Source: Rhizobium nepotum 39/7
GTDB taxonomy: Bacteria; Pseudomonadota; Alphaproteobacteria; Rhizobiales; Rhizobiaceae
Direction: 5' to 3'
Length of the DNA stretch: 64,000 nt
Assembly (NCBI RefSeq): GCF_000949865.1
Contig: NZ_JWJH01000009.1
Coordinates: forward strand, 148,270 to 212,269
The position numbers and the translations under genes were made by a program. Shown here in pieces: positions 45,047-53,440 of this stretch; position 1 is the stretch's first letter; each line of letters starts with the position of its first letter. Below the pieces are notes generated by a model. It had not been told where the DNA came from and ran no database searches. It saw only the letters and a list, made by a program, of their open reading frames with translations.

Positions 45047-45138
45047 TGAAAACCTCCCTTTTCCAATTGCCGTTCTTTAGCGAACATGGGCACATTATCG
45101 GCGGCAGGAAATCTGTCTCGTACAAAGGGAACATCGAT

Positions 45139-46029
45139 TTGGCGGAAAGTAAGATTGCCGAAAGAGCCTTCTACCAGCCAGGCGCCAGCAGCATTGAAGG
45201 CATGCCGACGACGCTGCAGCTTTTTCACAACCACCCGCCCATCATGCTGCGGCCGCACTGGCACGCGCAGGTGGAGGTGAACTACGTCATGTCCGGGTCC
45301 GTGCATTACCGCATGGGCGACCACGACCTTTCACTCCATGCCGGCCAGATGTGCATTTTCTGGGGCGGACAGCCGCACCAGATGGACCGCTCCTCCGACG
45401 ATTCCTTTTATACGGGCGCACATCTGCCGCTCGTCCATTTTTTCCGCATGCGGCTGCCGGCTGCGGTTTCCAGCCTGCTGATGGGTGGCGCAACAATGGT
45501 GAGCGCTGAGACCGACCGGGCCGACGAGGAAAACTTCGGCCGCTGGTTCCGTTACGTCACCTCGGGCGATCCCGCCAAGGCGCAGCACGCGGTGGAGGAA
45601 TTGCTGCTCAGGGTCGAGCGGATGTTCCTCGAGCCCTATTCCGTCATATCCTCCGCTATCAACGGTAAACGCGATAAAGACGACGAGAGCATTGCGCCTT
45701 CCATCGGGGTGGTGCGCATGTGCGATTTCATCGCCGCGAATTTTCTCGACGACATCGACGCAACCGAGATTGCCCGGGCCGCCTCGCTTCATCCGAAATA
45801 TGCGATGAACCTCTTCCGCAAATCCACCGGCATGACGTTGATCAAATATCTCACCCTGCTCAGGCTTTCCCGTGCGCAGGCGATGCTGATGAACGGCAAG
45901 GACAATATTCTGCAAATTGCCATGGAAAGCGGCTTTGGCTCCGTTAGCGCCTTCAACAAGGCATTCCGCCAGATCGCCGGCATGTCGCCTTCCGATTTTC
46001 GCCGCGACATGCGCGCAACCGCCGCCTAG
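45139..46029 (+). CDS. AraC family regulator of the importer operon
   Basis: A regulator of about 296 residues with an N-terminal cupin sensor (HNHPPIMLRPHWHAQVEVNYVMSG) and a C-terminal double helix-turn-helix (IARAASLHPKYAMNLFRKSTGMTL and ILQIAMESGFGSVSAFNKAFRQIAG). The best start is a TTG at 45139 with AAGGGA 8 bases upstream; the longer frame from 45046 would overlap the divergent gene, and an ATG at 45202 would cut the cupin. It shares the last four bases, CTAG, with the stop of the convergent AraC gene. Confidence 0.87.
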   Translation: MAESKIAERAFYQPGASSIEGMPTTLQLFHNHPPIMLRPHWHAQVEVNYVMSGSVHYRMGDHDLSLHAGQMCIFWGGQPHQMDRSSDDSFYTGAHLPLVHFFRMRLPAAVSSLLMGGATMVSAETDRADEENFGRWFRYVTSGDPAKAQHAVEELLLRVERMFLEPYSVISSAINGKRDKDDESIAPSIGVVRMCDFIAANFLDDIDATEIARAASLHPKYAMNLFRKSTGMTLIKYLTLLRLSRAQAMLMNGKDNILQIAMESGFGSVSAFNKAFRQIAGMSPSDFRRDMRATAA

Positions 46030-46889
46030 TTCTCGATTTCTCCAAAGTCGGCGAAACCGACACCGCGCTGGCTTGCCGCCTTGCGATAGGCGCGGGGTGA
46101 GTTGCCGAGCATCCGCCGGAACATGGTGGTGAAAGCCGGGATGTTTTCATAACCGGCATCAAGCGCCACATTGGTCACCGCCTCCCCGGCCGCAAGTCTC
46201 GGCAGCGACGCAAAAATGCAGGCCTGCTGGCGCCACGTGACGAAGCTAAGCCCCAGTTCCTTGCGGAACAGCCGTGTGAACGAACGCCGGCTGATACCCA
46301 TGGCCGCCGCCCAGTCGTCTATCTCCACCCGCGCAACCGGCTTTTTCAGAAAATCGCGACAGAGAGCGGCCAGACGCTGGTTGTTGGGAAAGGGCAAACC
46401 GAGCGGCCGCTCCGGCAGGCGGTTGACCTCATCCAGTAAAAGCGCCCGCACCAGACCCTGCCGATGAAAGGCAACGGGCTGAATCTCCTCGCCCAGCAAT
46501 TCCGAAATCAGGCTGGAGGCGAGATCGGTTATTTCCACCACCCTTGGAGCCCCGGCGTGAAACAGATCGGGGTGAACGTAGATCGAGTGCATCTCCACCG
46601 TAGAGATGATCTCGGACTCGTGTTTCAGCCCGGCGGGAATGATAAGTCCATGACCGGGCGGTATCATCCAGCGCCCGGCAGCGGTGCTGACCAGCACGAC
46701 GCCCTGGCGGGCGCACCATATCTGCACCCGGCCATGGCTGTGGATCGGCGTGCGGTGTCCCGTGGGGTAGGCACGGTGAAGCGCCAGCACCGGCTCGTTG
46801 GTGCCGTCGATCAATTTCAGGCTGCGCTCATGGTCGTCATCCGCCAGACGGGCGGGCTTTAGCGATTTGATTTTTGCCATTTGGCCCAT
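46026..46889 (-). CDS. AraC family regulator next to an MFS exporter
   Basis: A 287-residue regulator: cupin-like N-terminus (TPIHSHGRVQIWCARQGVV) and C-terminal AraC domain (AAAMGISRRSFTRLFRKELGLSF, NVALDAGYENIPAFTTMFRRMLGNSP). It is divergent from the MFS gene with 114 bases between, so regulating that exporter is likely. Its stop overlaps the stop of the gene at 45139. The ATG at 46880, three codons in, is an alternative start. Confidence 0.88.
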   Translation of the reverse strand: MGQMAKIKSLKPARLADDDHERSLKLIDGTNEPVLALHRAYPTGHRTPIHSHGRVQIWCARQGVVLVSTAAGRWMIPPGHGLIIPAGLKHESEIISTVEMHSIYVHPDLFHAGAPRVVEITDLASSLISELLGEEIQPVAFHRQGLVRALLLDEVNRLPERPLGLPFPNNQRLAALCRDFLKKPVARVEIDDWAAAMGISRRSFTRLFRKELGLSFVTWRQQACIFASLPRLAAGEAVTNVALDAGYENIPAFTTMFRRMLGNSPRAYRKAASQRGVGFADFGEIEN

Positions 46890-47003
46890 TCACAAAGAAA
46901 TTCGTCCAGAACACGAAAGCAGGCCAGAAACAATATGAATAAAAGCGGGAAGAAAGAAAGACACATTTCCCGTCTCCCGCCGGGAATCTGGAGAGGATAC
47001 ATC

Positions 47004-48200
47004 ATGGCCACCGTCACCAGCGCCGGGTTCAACCCGCAACGCACGGCGTTTTCAATCATAGCAGCCGCCAGCTTCTGCCACATGCTCAACGACATCATGC
47101 AATCGCTGCTGACGTCGCTTTATCCGCTGCTGAAGGCCAATTATGCGCTCGACTTCATGCAGATCGGGCTGCTCACCTTCGCCTTTCAGGTAACAGCATC
47201 GCTGCTGCAGCCAGTCATCGGGCTGGTGACCGACCGGTGGCCCATGCCGTTCTCCCTGCCCGTCGCCATGCTTTCCACCTGCGCCGGCCTCATCACGCTC
47301 GCTTTCGCTCATAGCTTTGCCGTTCTGGTCGCAGGCGCCTGCCTCATCGGCATAGGTTCGGCCATCTTCCATCCGGAAGCCTCCCGCGTCGCGCGCCTGG
47401 CATCGGGCGGACGCCACGGCCTTGCGCAGTCGTTCTTTCAGGTCGGCGGCAATACCGGCACGGCCATCGGCCCGCTGCTGGCCGCCTTCATCGTCATCCC
47501 GCTCGGCCAGTCTAGCCTCAGCTGGTTTTCACTGATCGCCCTCGTTGGTTTTATCGTGCTGTCCTGGGTCGGCGTCTGGTACACGCGCCACCGGCGTGCA
47601 ACGGTCGGCAAGGCTCCCGCCAGCCGTACCCTGCCGCTCGCACGCGGCACCGTGGCGATGACGCTTGGCGTGCTGGTGGTTCTGACCGCCACCAAGAATG
47701 CCTATCTCGCCAGCCTCTCCAGCTACTTCACCTTCTACACCATCGAAAAGTTCGGGCTGGGTGTGCAGGATGCGCAGGTTCTGCTGTTCCTCTTCCTCGG
47801 CGCTTCGGCAGCCGGCGTTTTCTTCGGCGGCCCGATCGGTGACCGTTTTGGCTCACGCGTCGTCATCTGGTTCTCGATCCTCGGCGTCATTCCCTTCGCG
47901 CTGATGCTGCCCTATGCGAACCTGTTCTGGACGACTGTTCTCGTCGTCGTCATCGGCTTCGTGTTCTCCTCCGCCTTCTCGGCCATCGTCGTGTTCGCGC
48001 AGGAGCTGGTTCCCGGACGCGTTGGCCTGATCGCCGGCATGTTCTTCGGTTTCGCCTTCGGCTTCGGCGGCATCGGAGCGGCTGTTCTCGGCGTCTATGC
48101 GGATAAGGAAGGCATCGAGTTCGTCTACCGCATCTGCTCCTACCTGCCGCTGCTCGGCCTGTTGACCGTGCTTTTGCCAAAATTGCCAAGCCACCGGTAA
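47004..48200 (+). CDS. MFS transporter, fosmidomycin-resistance (Fsr) type
   Basis: A 398-residue membrane protein with about 12 helices. The segment FCHMLNDIMQSLLTSLYPLLK near the N-terminus is characteristic of Fsr-like exporters, and DRWPMPFS is the loop between helices 2 and 3. GGAGAGGA precedes the ATG at 47004; a frame from 46881 overlaps the AraC start. Fsr proteins export drugs and some siderophore-like or acidic compounds; the physiological substrate is unknown. Confidence 0.88.
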   Translation: MATVTSAGFNPQRTAFSIIAAASFCHMLNDIMQSLLTSLYPLLKANYALDFMQIGLLTFAFQVTASLLQPVIGLVTDRWPMPFSLPVAMLSTCAGLITLAFAHSFAVLVAGACLIGIGSAIFHPEASRVARLASGGRHGLAQSFFQVGGNTGTAIGPLLAAFIVIPLGQSSLSWFSLIALVGFIVLSWVGVWYTRHRRATVGKAPASRTLPLARGTVAMTLGVLVVLTATKNAYLASLSSYFTFYTIEKFGLGVQDAQVLLFLFLGASAAGVFFGGPIGDRFGSRVVIWFSILGVIPFALMLPYANLFWTTVLVVVIGFVFSSAFSAIVVFAQELVPGRVGLIAGMFFGFAFGFGGIGAAVLGVYADKEGIEFVYRICSYLPLLGLLTVLLPKLPSHR

Positions 48201-48227
48201 ACGCCCTTTGCTCTCAAGCGTTTCGTC

Positions 48228-48265
48228 ACGGCAGTCACCTGTGTTAATCAACAGGTGACTGCCGT
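48228..48265. promoter_or_regulatory. 15-bp perfect inverted repeat between the MFS and LysR genes
   Basis: ACGGCAGTCACCTGT (48228-48242) and ACAGGTGACTGCCGT (48251-48265) flank an 8-base spacer. No T-run follows in either direction. It starts 28 bases after the MFS stop and ends 25 bases before the LysR start. It could be a terminator-like hairpin or a LysR operator for autoregulation. Confidence 0.6.
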
Positions 48266-48290
48266 AATTCGTTGAGCGAAGACCAGCCTT

Positions 48291-49187
48291 ATGCAGATAC
48301 CGATAAAATCGATCCTCGTTTTTCATGCTGCGGCAAGGGCGGGCAGCATTTCGCGGGCAGCGGAAGAACTGAGCGTTACGCCTTCGGCCGTTTCCCAGCA
48401 GATCCAGTTGCTGGAGGGCCAGCTCGGCACGACGCTGATGGCACGGACCGGCCGCAAGGTAACGCTGACCGAGGCGGGCGAACGGTATTTCTCGATGATC
48501 ACCGCCCAGATCGAGCAGATCACCGATGCCACCGACAGCATTCGCGGCTTCCGCTCGGTGACGACGCTGACGATACGGGCAACGCCGACCGTTTCCAACA
48601 AATGGCTCCTGCCGCGTCTTGGCTCATTTCTGGAAGAACACCCCGAACTCGAAGTGCGTCTCGACGGCACCAACGAACCCACCGACTTTTCGCAGGAGCT
48701 TGTCGATATAGAACTCCGCCACGGTGATGGACGCTGGCCCGGTCTGTTCGTGGAAGGGCTGGTGGAGGAGGAGTTTCTGCCGGTCGCTTCTCCGGACTAT
48801 GCAGCACCCGCAAGCCTTCGGGCCGACGATCTTCTCGACTATCGGCTCATCCATTCGGTCAAGGCGCAGGCGCAATGGACGCACTGGTTTCCAATGGCTG
48901 GCGTTCACTCCGACAAGAGATGGCGGCGCGTACTGTTCGACCGCAGCCACATGGCGATAGACGCGGCAGCGGGAGGCATGGGTATTGCGCTGGAAAGCAC
49001 GCTGATGATGGAGCGCGAACTCAGTACCGGTGCGCTCGCATGTCCGGTCATCGATGCGCCGCGCATCCGGCTGGTGACGCAATGGATCGTCTGCCCGCAT
49101 GTTCACCTGCGCCAGAAGAAGGTGCTGGTGTTTCTGGAGTGGATGCGAAAACAACGCGACGAGTGGCGTACCCGTCGCGTTGTCTGA
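48291..49187 (+). CDS. LysR family transcriptional regulator (GcvA-like)
   Basis: A 298-residue regulator. The N-terminal helix-turn-helix reads GSISRAAEELSVTPSAVSQQIQLLEGQLGTTL, and the C-terminal substrate-binding domain has the GcvA-like pattern LEVRLDGTNEPTDFS and HGDGRWPG. LysR proteins usually control a neighbouring or divergent gene; here the TRAP operon converges on it, 25 bases away, and the MFS gene precedes it. The target is not certain. Confidence 0.9.
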   Translation: MQIPIKSILVFHAAARAGSISRAAEELSVTPSAVSQQIQLLEGQLGTTLMARTGRKVTLTEAGERYFSMITAQIEQITDATDSIRGFRSVTTLTIRATPTVSNKWLLPRLGSFLEEHPELEVRLDGTNEPTDFSQELVDIELRHGDGRWPGLFVEGLVEEEFLPVASPDYAAPASLRADDLLDYRLIHSVKAQAQWTHWFPMAGVHSDKRWRRVLFDRSHMAIDAAAGGMGIALESTLMMERELSTGALACPVIDAPRIRLVTQWIVCPHVHLRQKKVLVFLEWMRKQRDEWRTRRVV

Positions 49188-49212
49188 ATTCTCAGGCCTG
49201 CATTTTTGCGCT

Positions 49213-50493
49213 TCAGTAAAGACCCATCAGCCGTATCGGCCCGAGCGTCAGCACCGGGAAAAGCACCAGCGCGAAGATGGCGAGCGTCAGCACCGTCATC
49301 GGCGCCAGCGAACCGCGAATGACGTCCTCGATCTTCATGTTCGCCACCTGTGCTGCGGCAAACAGGCAGACCCCGACCGGCGGCGTCACAAGCCCAAGCG
49401 TCAGCGTCATCACCGTCACGATCAGGAAGTGGATGGGGTCGATACCCAGCGCCTGAACCGGCGGCATCAGCACCGGTATGAGGATGAACATCGCGGGGAT
49501 AGCCTCCATGAAGATGCCGATGATCAGCAGGAACACGAAGATCACCAGCATTCCCGTCATAGGCCCGAGGTTCATCGCTTTCAAAAGCTCAGCGACCTGC
49601 TCCGGCAGACCATCAAAGGTAAACACCCAGGCGGCCAGCTGCGAAGTGGCGGCGATGAACAGGATGGTGCCCGAGATGCGCGCCGTGGAGATCAGTATTT
49701 CCGGCAGCTCCCGAACCGGCAACGTGCGATAAACCAGCACACCCAGAACGGCCACATAAACGACTGCGATGGCTGCCGCTTCCGTCGGCGTGAACAGGCC
49801 GCTGGCGATGCCGATGATCAGGATGAGCGGGGTGAGCATCGGCAGGACTGCGCGGAGACCCGTGACGACCACCAGGCGGAAGTTGAAGGGCGTTGGCGGG
49901 TTATAGCCGTAATGCACCGAATAAAAGTGATTGAAGACCAGAAAAGCCAACGCGATGAAGAGGCCGGGTACAAGCCCCGCAATGAGAAGCGTGCCAATCG
50001 ACACGTTGGCGATGGAGCCGGCAATCACGATCAGGATGGATGGTGGAATGATGGAAGAAAGCGTGGAGGTGCAGAGCGTCATGCCGACGGCGTAACCCTT
50101 CGGAAATCCATGCCGCTCCATGGCCTTGATCTCGATTGCGCCCACCGAGGCGATATCGGCGACTGACGAGCCGGAAACGCCGGAGAAGATAACCGACGAG
50201 ATGACGTTGACGTGGCCGAGACCGCCAGGAAGCCAGCCAACCATCGCCTCTGCGAAATCGAAAATGCGCTCGGCGACACGCCCTCTCTCCATCACCGTAC
50301 CGACAAGAATAAAGAGCGGCACCGCAACGAGAAGGAAGGAGTTCATCGACGAGAACATTGTCTGTGAAAGTAGGTCCATGGGCATGGAGGTGAAAAGCCA
50401 CAGCGTTCCGACGCTGGCGAGCGCCAGTGCAATGGCAAGCGGAACACCCAGCATGCTGAGACCGAAAAAGGCGATGAGAAGAAAGACCGACAT
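49213..50493 (-). CDS. dctM: TRAP transporter large permease (DctM)
   Basis: A 426-residue protein with about 12 membrane segments. It has the DctM sequences FSGVSGSSVADIASVG and IIPPSILIV. It is the last gene of the second TRAP operon and is related to, but clearly distinct from, the DctM at 27234. The stop lies 25 bases from the LysR stop in convergent orientation. Confidence 0.92.
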   Translation of the reverse strand: MSVFLLIAFFGLSMLGVPLAIALALASVGTLWLFTSMPMDLLSQTMFSSMNSFLLVAVPLFILVGTVMERGRVAERIFDFAEAMVGWLPGGLGHVNVISSVIFSGVSGSSVADIASVGAIEIKAMERHGFPKGYAVGMTLCTSTLSSIIPPSILIVIAGSIANVSIGTLLIAGLVPGLFIALAFLVFNHFYSVHYGYNPPTPFNFRLVVVTGLRAVLPMLTPLILIIGIASGLFTPTEAAAIAVVYVAVLGVLVYRTLPVRELPEILISTARISGTILFIAATSQLAAWVFTFDGLPEQVAELLKAMNLGPMTGMLVIFVFLLIIGIFMEAIPAMFILIPVLMPPVQALGIDPIHFLIVTVMTLTLGLVTPPVGVCLFAAAQVANMKIEDVIRGSLAPMTVLTLAIFALVLFPVLTLGPIRLMGLY

Positions 50494-50496
50494 GGC

Positions 50497-51048
50497 TCAA
50501 TGTCCTGCTGAAATGGAGATATCGGCGTGAGCGATCTCGTCCGCGGGGATACCGATCTCGGGGAGCGCGATCAGGTCCCGCCTGCTGCGCAGCGATTCGA
50601 TGATGGCCAGCACGGCGATGACGGCCGAGACGGGTAGAACCATGCCGATGGTCCACATGGGGATGGGCAAGGTGGCGGCGGTTTCGTTCATCATGATCTG
50701 CTGGCGCACCAGGGTCAGGCCTGTCCAGCCCATCATGCCGAAGAAGAAAACCGACGACCCTACATAAATCGGTACCGCCAACCGCCGGAACAGCCGGTGG
50801 AACAGCACCAGAAAAACCACGACCCGTGCGCTTTCAACGGTGCGGAAACCGGCCGCAAGGCCGAGGAAAACCATCCAGATGAAGAGAAAGCGCGTCGCCT
50901 CCTCGGTCCAGGGAAGCGGGCTTCCGATGAGGCGGCCGATCACCTGAAGAAGAACGACGATGAGAATGCCGGCACAGGCTGCCCCTGCTGCCACATCGGC
51001 GATGACTTTTACGATGGTGCCGAGCACCGACGGTTTCGTATCGCGCAT
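50497..51048 (-). CDS. dctQ: TRAP transporter small permease (DctQ)
   Basis: A 183-residue protein with four membrane segments and a DctQ-like core (RLIGSPLPWTEEATRFLFIWMVFLGLAAGFR). The start at 51048 has AAGGG upstream; a longer frame to 51120 is not supported. It is 3 bases from dctM. The 141-base gap upstream to dctP has a GGCCGG/CCGGCC repeat (about 51150) but no T-tract. Confidence 0.9.
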   Translation of the reverse strand: MRDTKPSVLGTIVKVIADVAAGAACAGILIVVLLQVIGRLIGSPLPWTEEATRFLFIWMVFLGLAAGFRTVESARVVVFLVLFHRLFRRLAVPIYVGSSVFFFGMMGWTGLTLVRQQIMMNETAATLPIPMWTIGMVLPVSAVIAVLAIIESLRSRRDLIALPEIGIPADEIAHADISISAGH

Positions 51049-51189
51049 GACAATACCCTTCCACTGCTGAGACCGGATATCCGGTAAAACGAATGCCACC
51101 CCGCCGTTAAGACAAAGCAACCCCTGCTGACGTCGGGAACGGCCGGACTGCCAATCGATGCAATCCCGGCCCTCCGTTTGCGTAAAACG

Positions 51190-52185
51190 TCAGTTCGTCT
51201 TGAGGAAAGACTGCGTCTTGTCGAAGAAAGCCTGATCTTTCACGAGCGCGGAGAACTTCGCCGAAAGACCGGTCGCGACAGCTACGAAAGCCTTGCGCTC
51301 GTCATCGGTCAGCGTATTGACCTCCATGCCGTTTTTCTTCAGCGTTTCAAGCGACTTGTCGATATCGGCTGCGTCGTTGCCGGCCTTCCAGGTCTCGGTT
51401 TCGACAGCGGCTTCCTTGAGCGCCGTCTTGAAGCCCTCTTCAAGGCCTTCGTAGCGGGCCGGGTTCATGCCCAGCACCCAGGCATCTGCGATGTGGTTGC
51501 TGATCGTCAGATACTTCTGAACCTCATAAAGCTTGGCGCTGACTGGTACGTTGACCGGATTTTCCTGCCCGTCGACGACCTTGAGCTGGAGAGCATTGTA
51601 AACTTCGGCAAAGGCCATCGGCGTCGGGGCAGCACCCATGGCGCCGAAGAACTCCACCCACAGCGGATTATTCGGCACGCGCAGCTTCATACCCTTCAAA
51701 TCAGCCGGCGATTTGATCGGCGCCTTAGAATTGGTGATCTGACGCAGTGGACGCGACCAGAGATCAAGCCCGAGAATGCCGATCTTGCTCAGATCGCTGG
51801 AAAGCTCCTTGCCGAGATCGCTGTCGAGATAGACCCGGAGCTGTTCGATATCGCGGAACTGGTAGGGAATGGCGATGGCGGTGAATTTCGGATTGAACGT
51901 CGCGTAAAGCGATGTTGAGTTCAAGAGCATGTCCAGCGAACCGCCCGCCAGCTGCTTGACACCCGCCGAAGGATCGCCGCCATAAAGCGTGCCGTTCGCA
52001 AACACCTTGATCTTGAGCTTGCCGCCGGTCTTTTTCGAAATGATCTCGGCGAACTTGTTTGCCGCAAGCGTGATTTCGGAATTGTCGGCATCCGGCGTCG
52101 AAAGCGTCAGCGTTTCGGCCTGTGCAATCGATGCGACAAGCATGGTGGCGGCCAGAGCCAGCCCGTAAAGTTTTGAAATTTTCAT
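51190..52185 (-). CDS. dctP: TRAP transporter binding protein (DctP)
   Basis: A 331-residue periplasmic protein with a signal peptide (MKISKLYGLALAATMLVAS to AQA). The DctP ligand region is GMKLRVPNNPLW, with the carboxylate-binding Arg, and FAEVYNALQLKVVDGQENP. A carboxylate ligand is expected from the family. It follows the dehydrogenase gene by 21 bases, so catabolic genes and transporter form one operon. Confidence 0.9.
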   Translation of the reverse strand: MKISKLYGLALAATMLVASIAQAETLTLSTPDADNSEITLAANKFAEIISKKTGGKLKIKVFANGTLYGGDPSAGVKQLAGGSLDMLLNSTSLYATFNPKFTAIAIPYQFRDIEQLRVYLDSDLGKELSSDLSKIGILGLDLWSRPLRQITNSKAPIKSPADLKGMKLRVPNNPLWVEFFGAMGAAPTPMAFAEVYNALQLKVVDGQENPVNVPVSAKLYEVQKYLTISNHIADAWVLGMNPARYEGLEEGFKTALKEAAVETETWKAGNDAADIDKSLETLKKNGMEVNTLTDDERKAFVAVATGLSAKFSALVKDQAFFDKTQSFLKTN

Positions 52186-52206
52186 GTGTTCCTCCCTTTG
52201 TTGTCT

Positions 52207-53109
52207 CTAAACAGTTTCCAGCGTTCCTCCGAACGCATTCATGCGTTTGATTTCAAGAATCACGCCGCTGTGGTCAAGCTCGCCCGCACCATGCTCGACC
52301 ATGGAGCGGAACAGCCGGTCAACCTCCTCGCTGACCGGTAGTTTAAGGCCCCGGCTTCTGGCAAAAGCCAACGCCGTGGACGTATCCTTCACCTGATATT
52401 TCGCCGGCCCGCCAGGGCGGAAATCACCCTCCACCATGCGTTTGCCGTGCTGGCGGAAAACGGTGGAATCGGCAAACCCTCCAAGCAGTGCGTGGCGAAC
52501 CTGCGCCGGATCGGCTCCACCCTCTTCAACAAGAGTAAGTGCCTCCGCGACCGCGCATATTGTGGACGCAACGATCAGCTGGTTGGCAAGCTTGGCCAGC
52601 GAGCCGCAACCCACCGGACCGACATGGGTGACGCGGCCAAGGCAATCGAATAGCGGCCGTAGCGTCTCCACATCCGCCTGCTCTCCTCCGGCCATGATTG
52701 CGAGCGTTCCTTCGATTGCCCCTTTTTCACCGCCGGAAACAGGCGCATCGACATATCTGATGCCGCAGGCTTTTGCCGCCTCTGCCTGTTCCACCGCGCT
52801 ATCGACGGGAATGGAACTCATCACCAGCAGCACCGCGCCGGGCTTCATATCTGAAACGCCCCCCGAAGCCCCGAGCAGGACCTCGGCGCAAACCGGAGCG
52901 GAACTCAGCATGCAGAGCACGACATCCGCATGCGCCGCCGCATCAGCCGCCGTTGCCGCCTGCGTCACGCCTTTTTCGGCCAGGGCAGCGGCTTTCTCAC
53001 TGCTGCGGTTCCATGCTTTGACCGAGAAACCGGCTTCTGCCAGACGCGCCGCCATGGGAGCACCCATGATACCAGTGCCGATGACTGCGATGTCGCGGAT
53101 GCCCTGCAT
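52207..53109 (-). CDS. 3-hydroxyisobutyrate/tartronate semialdehyde reductase-type dehydrogenase
   Basis: A 300-residue beta-hydroxyacid dehydrogenase. The nucleotide loop is GTGIMG (11-16), the substrate motif DAPVSGGEKGA (121-131) and the catalytic Lys173 in SLAKLANQ. The ATG at 53109 has AAGGTGG upstream; an ATG seven codons earlier lacks a site. It probably interconverts a beta-hydroxy acid and a semialdehyde. In the operon it lies between the TRAP genes and the ABM protein. Confidence 0.9.
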   Translation of the reverse strand: MQGIRDIAVIGTGIMGAPMAARLAEAGFSVKAWNRSSEKAAALAEKGVTQAATAADAAAHADVVLCMLSSAPVCAEVLLGASGGVSDMKPGAVLLVMSSIPVDSAVEQAEAAKACGIRYVDAPVSGGEKGAIEGTLAIMAGGEQADVETLRPLFDCLGRVTHVGPVGCGSLAKLANQLIVASTICAVAEALTLVEEGGADPAQVRHALLGGFADSTVFRQHGKRMVEGDFRPGGPAKYQVKDTSTALAFARSRGLKLPVSEEVDRLFRSMVEHGAGELDHSGVILEIKRMNAFGGTLETV

Positions 53110-53120
53110 GGTTGCCACCT

Positions 53121-53423
53121 TCAAAACCATTGCCGGTTCAGGAAACGTACCGGCAATTCTTCTTCGATGAGTGCGGGAAACGCCTCGCGAAAGCGGTCGA
53201 GATGTGGTGTTTGCAGGTGGTCTTCGAATGCCTGTCGGCTATCGTAGACCTCATAGAACACGACATTGTTTCCGGCCTCAGGACGCACGACGTCGAATTG
53301 GCGGCAACCCGGTTCATCCTGAAGCGAATGTGTCGCGTCATCGCGCGCGGCGTCGAGAAAGGCATCCATAGAACCCGGCTTCACCCGGAATTCCGCGATG
53401 ACTACGAAAGCTCCATTTGACAT
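53121..53423 (-). CDS. ABM-domain protein (antibiotic biosynthesis monooxygenase fold)
   Basis: A 100-residue protein with the dimeric ferredoxin-like ABM fold: FVVIAEFRVKPGSMDAFLDAARDDA, EPGCRQFDVVRP, VVFYEVYDSRQAFEDHLQTPHLDRF. Related proteins are quinol monooxygenases, LsrG-type isomerases or mere sugar-mutarotase-like accessories. The start could be the ATG at 53423 or one of two upstream codons (53441, 53444) that overlap the preceding stop. Role in this operon unknown. Confidence 0.8.
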   Translation of the reverse strand: MSNGAFVVIAEFRVKPGSMDAFLDAARDDATHSLQDEPGCRQFDVVRPEAGNNVVFYEVYDSRQAFEDHLQTPHLDRFREAFPALIEEELPVRFLNRQWF

Positions 53424-53440
53424 GTCCCGTTTTCCGTCCA

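Noticed and set aside
43526..45049. A 507-codon + strand frame opposite the binding-protein gene
   Set aside because: It reads through the RIME element and the antisense of a clear signal-peptide-bearing protein.
49099..50166. A 355-codon + strand frame opposite dctM
   Set aside because: The Arg/His/Gln/Asp-rich sequence is the antisense of membrane helices, not a real protein.
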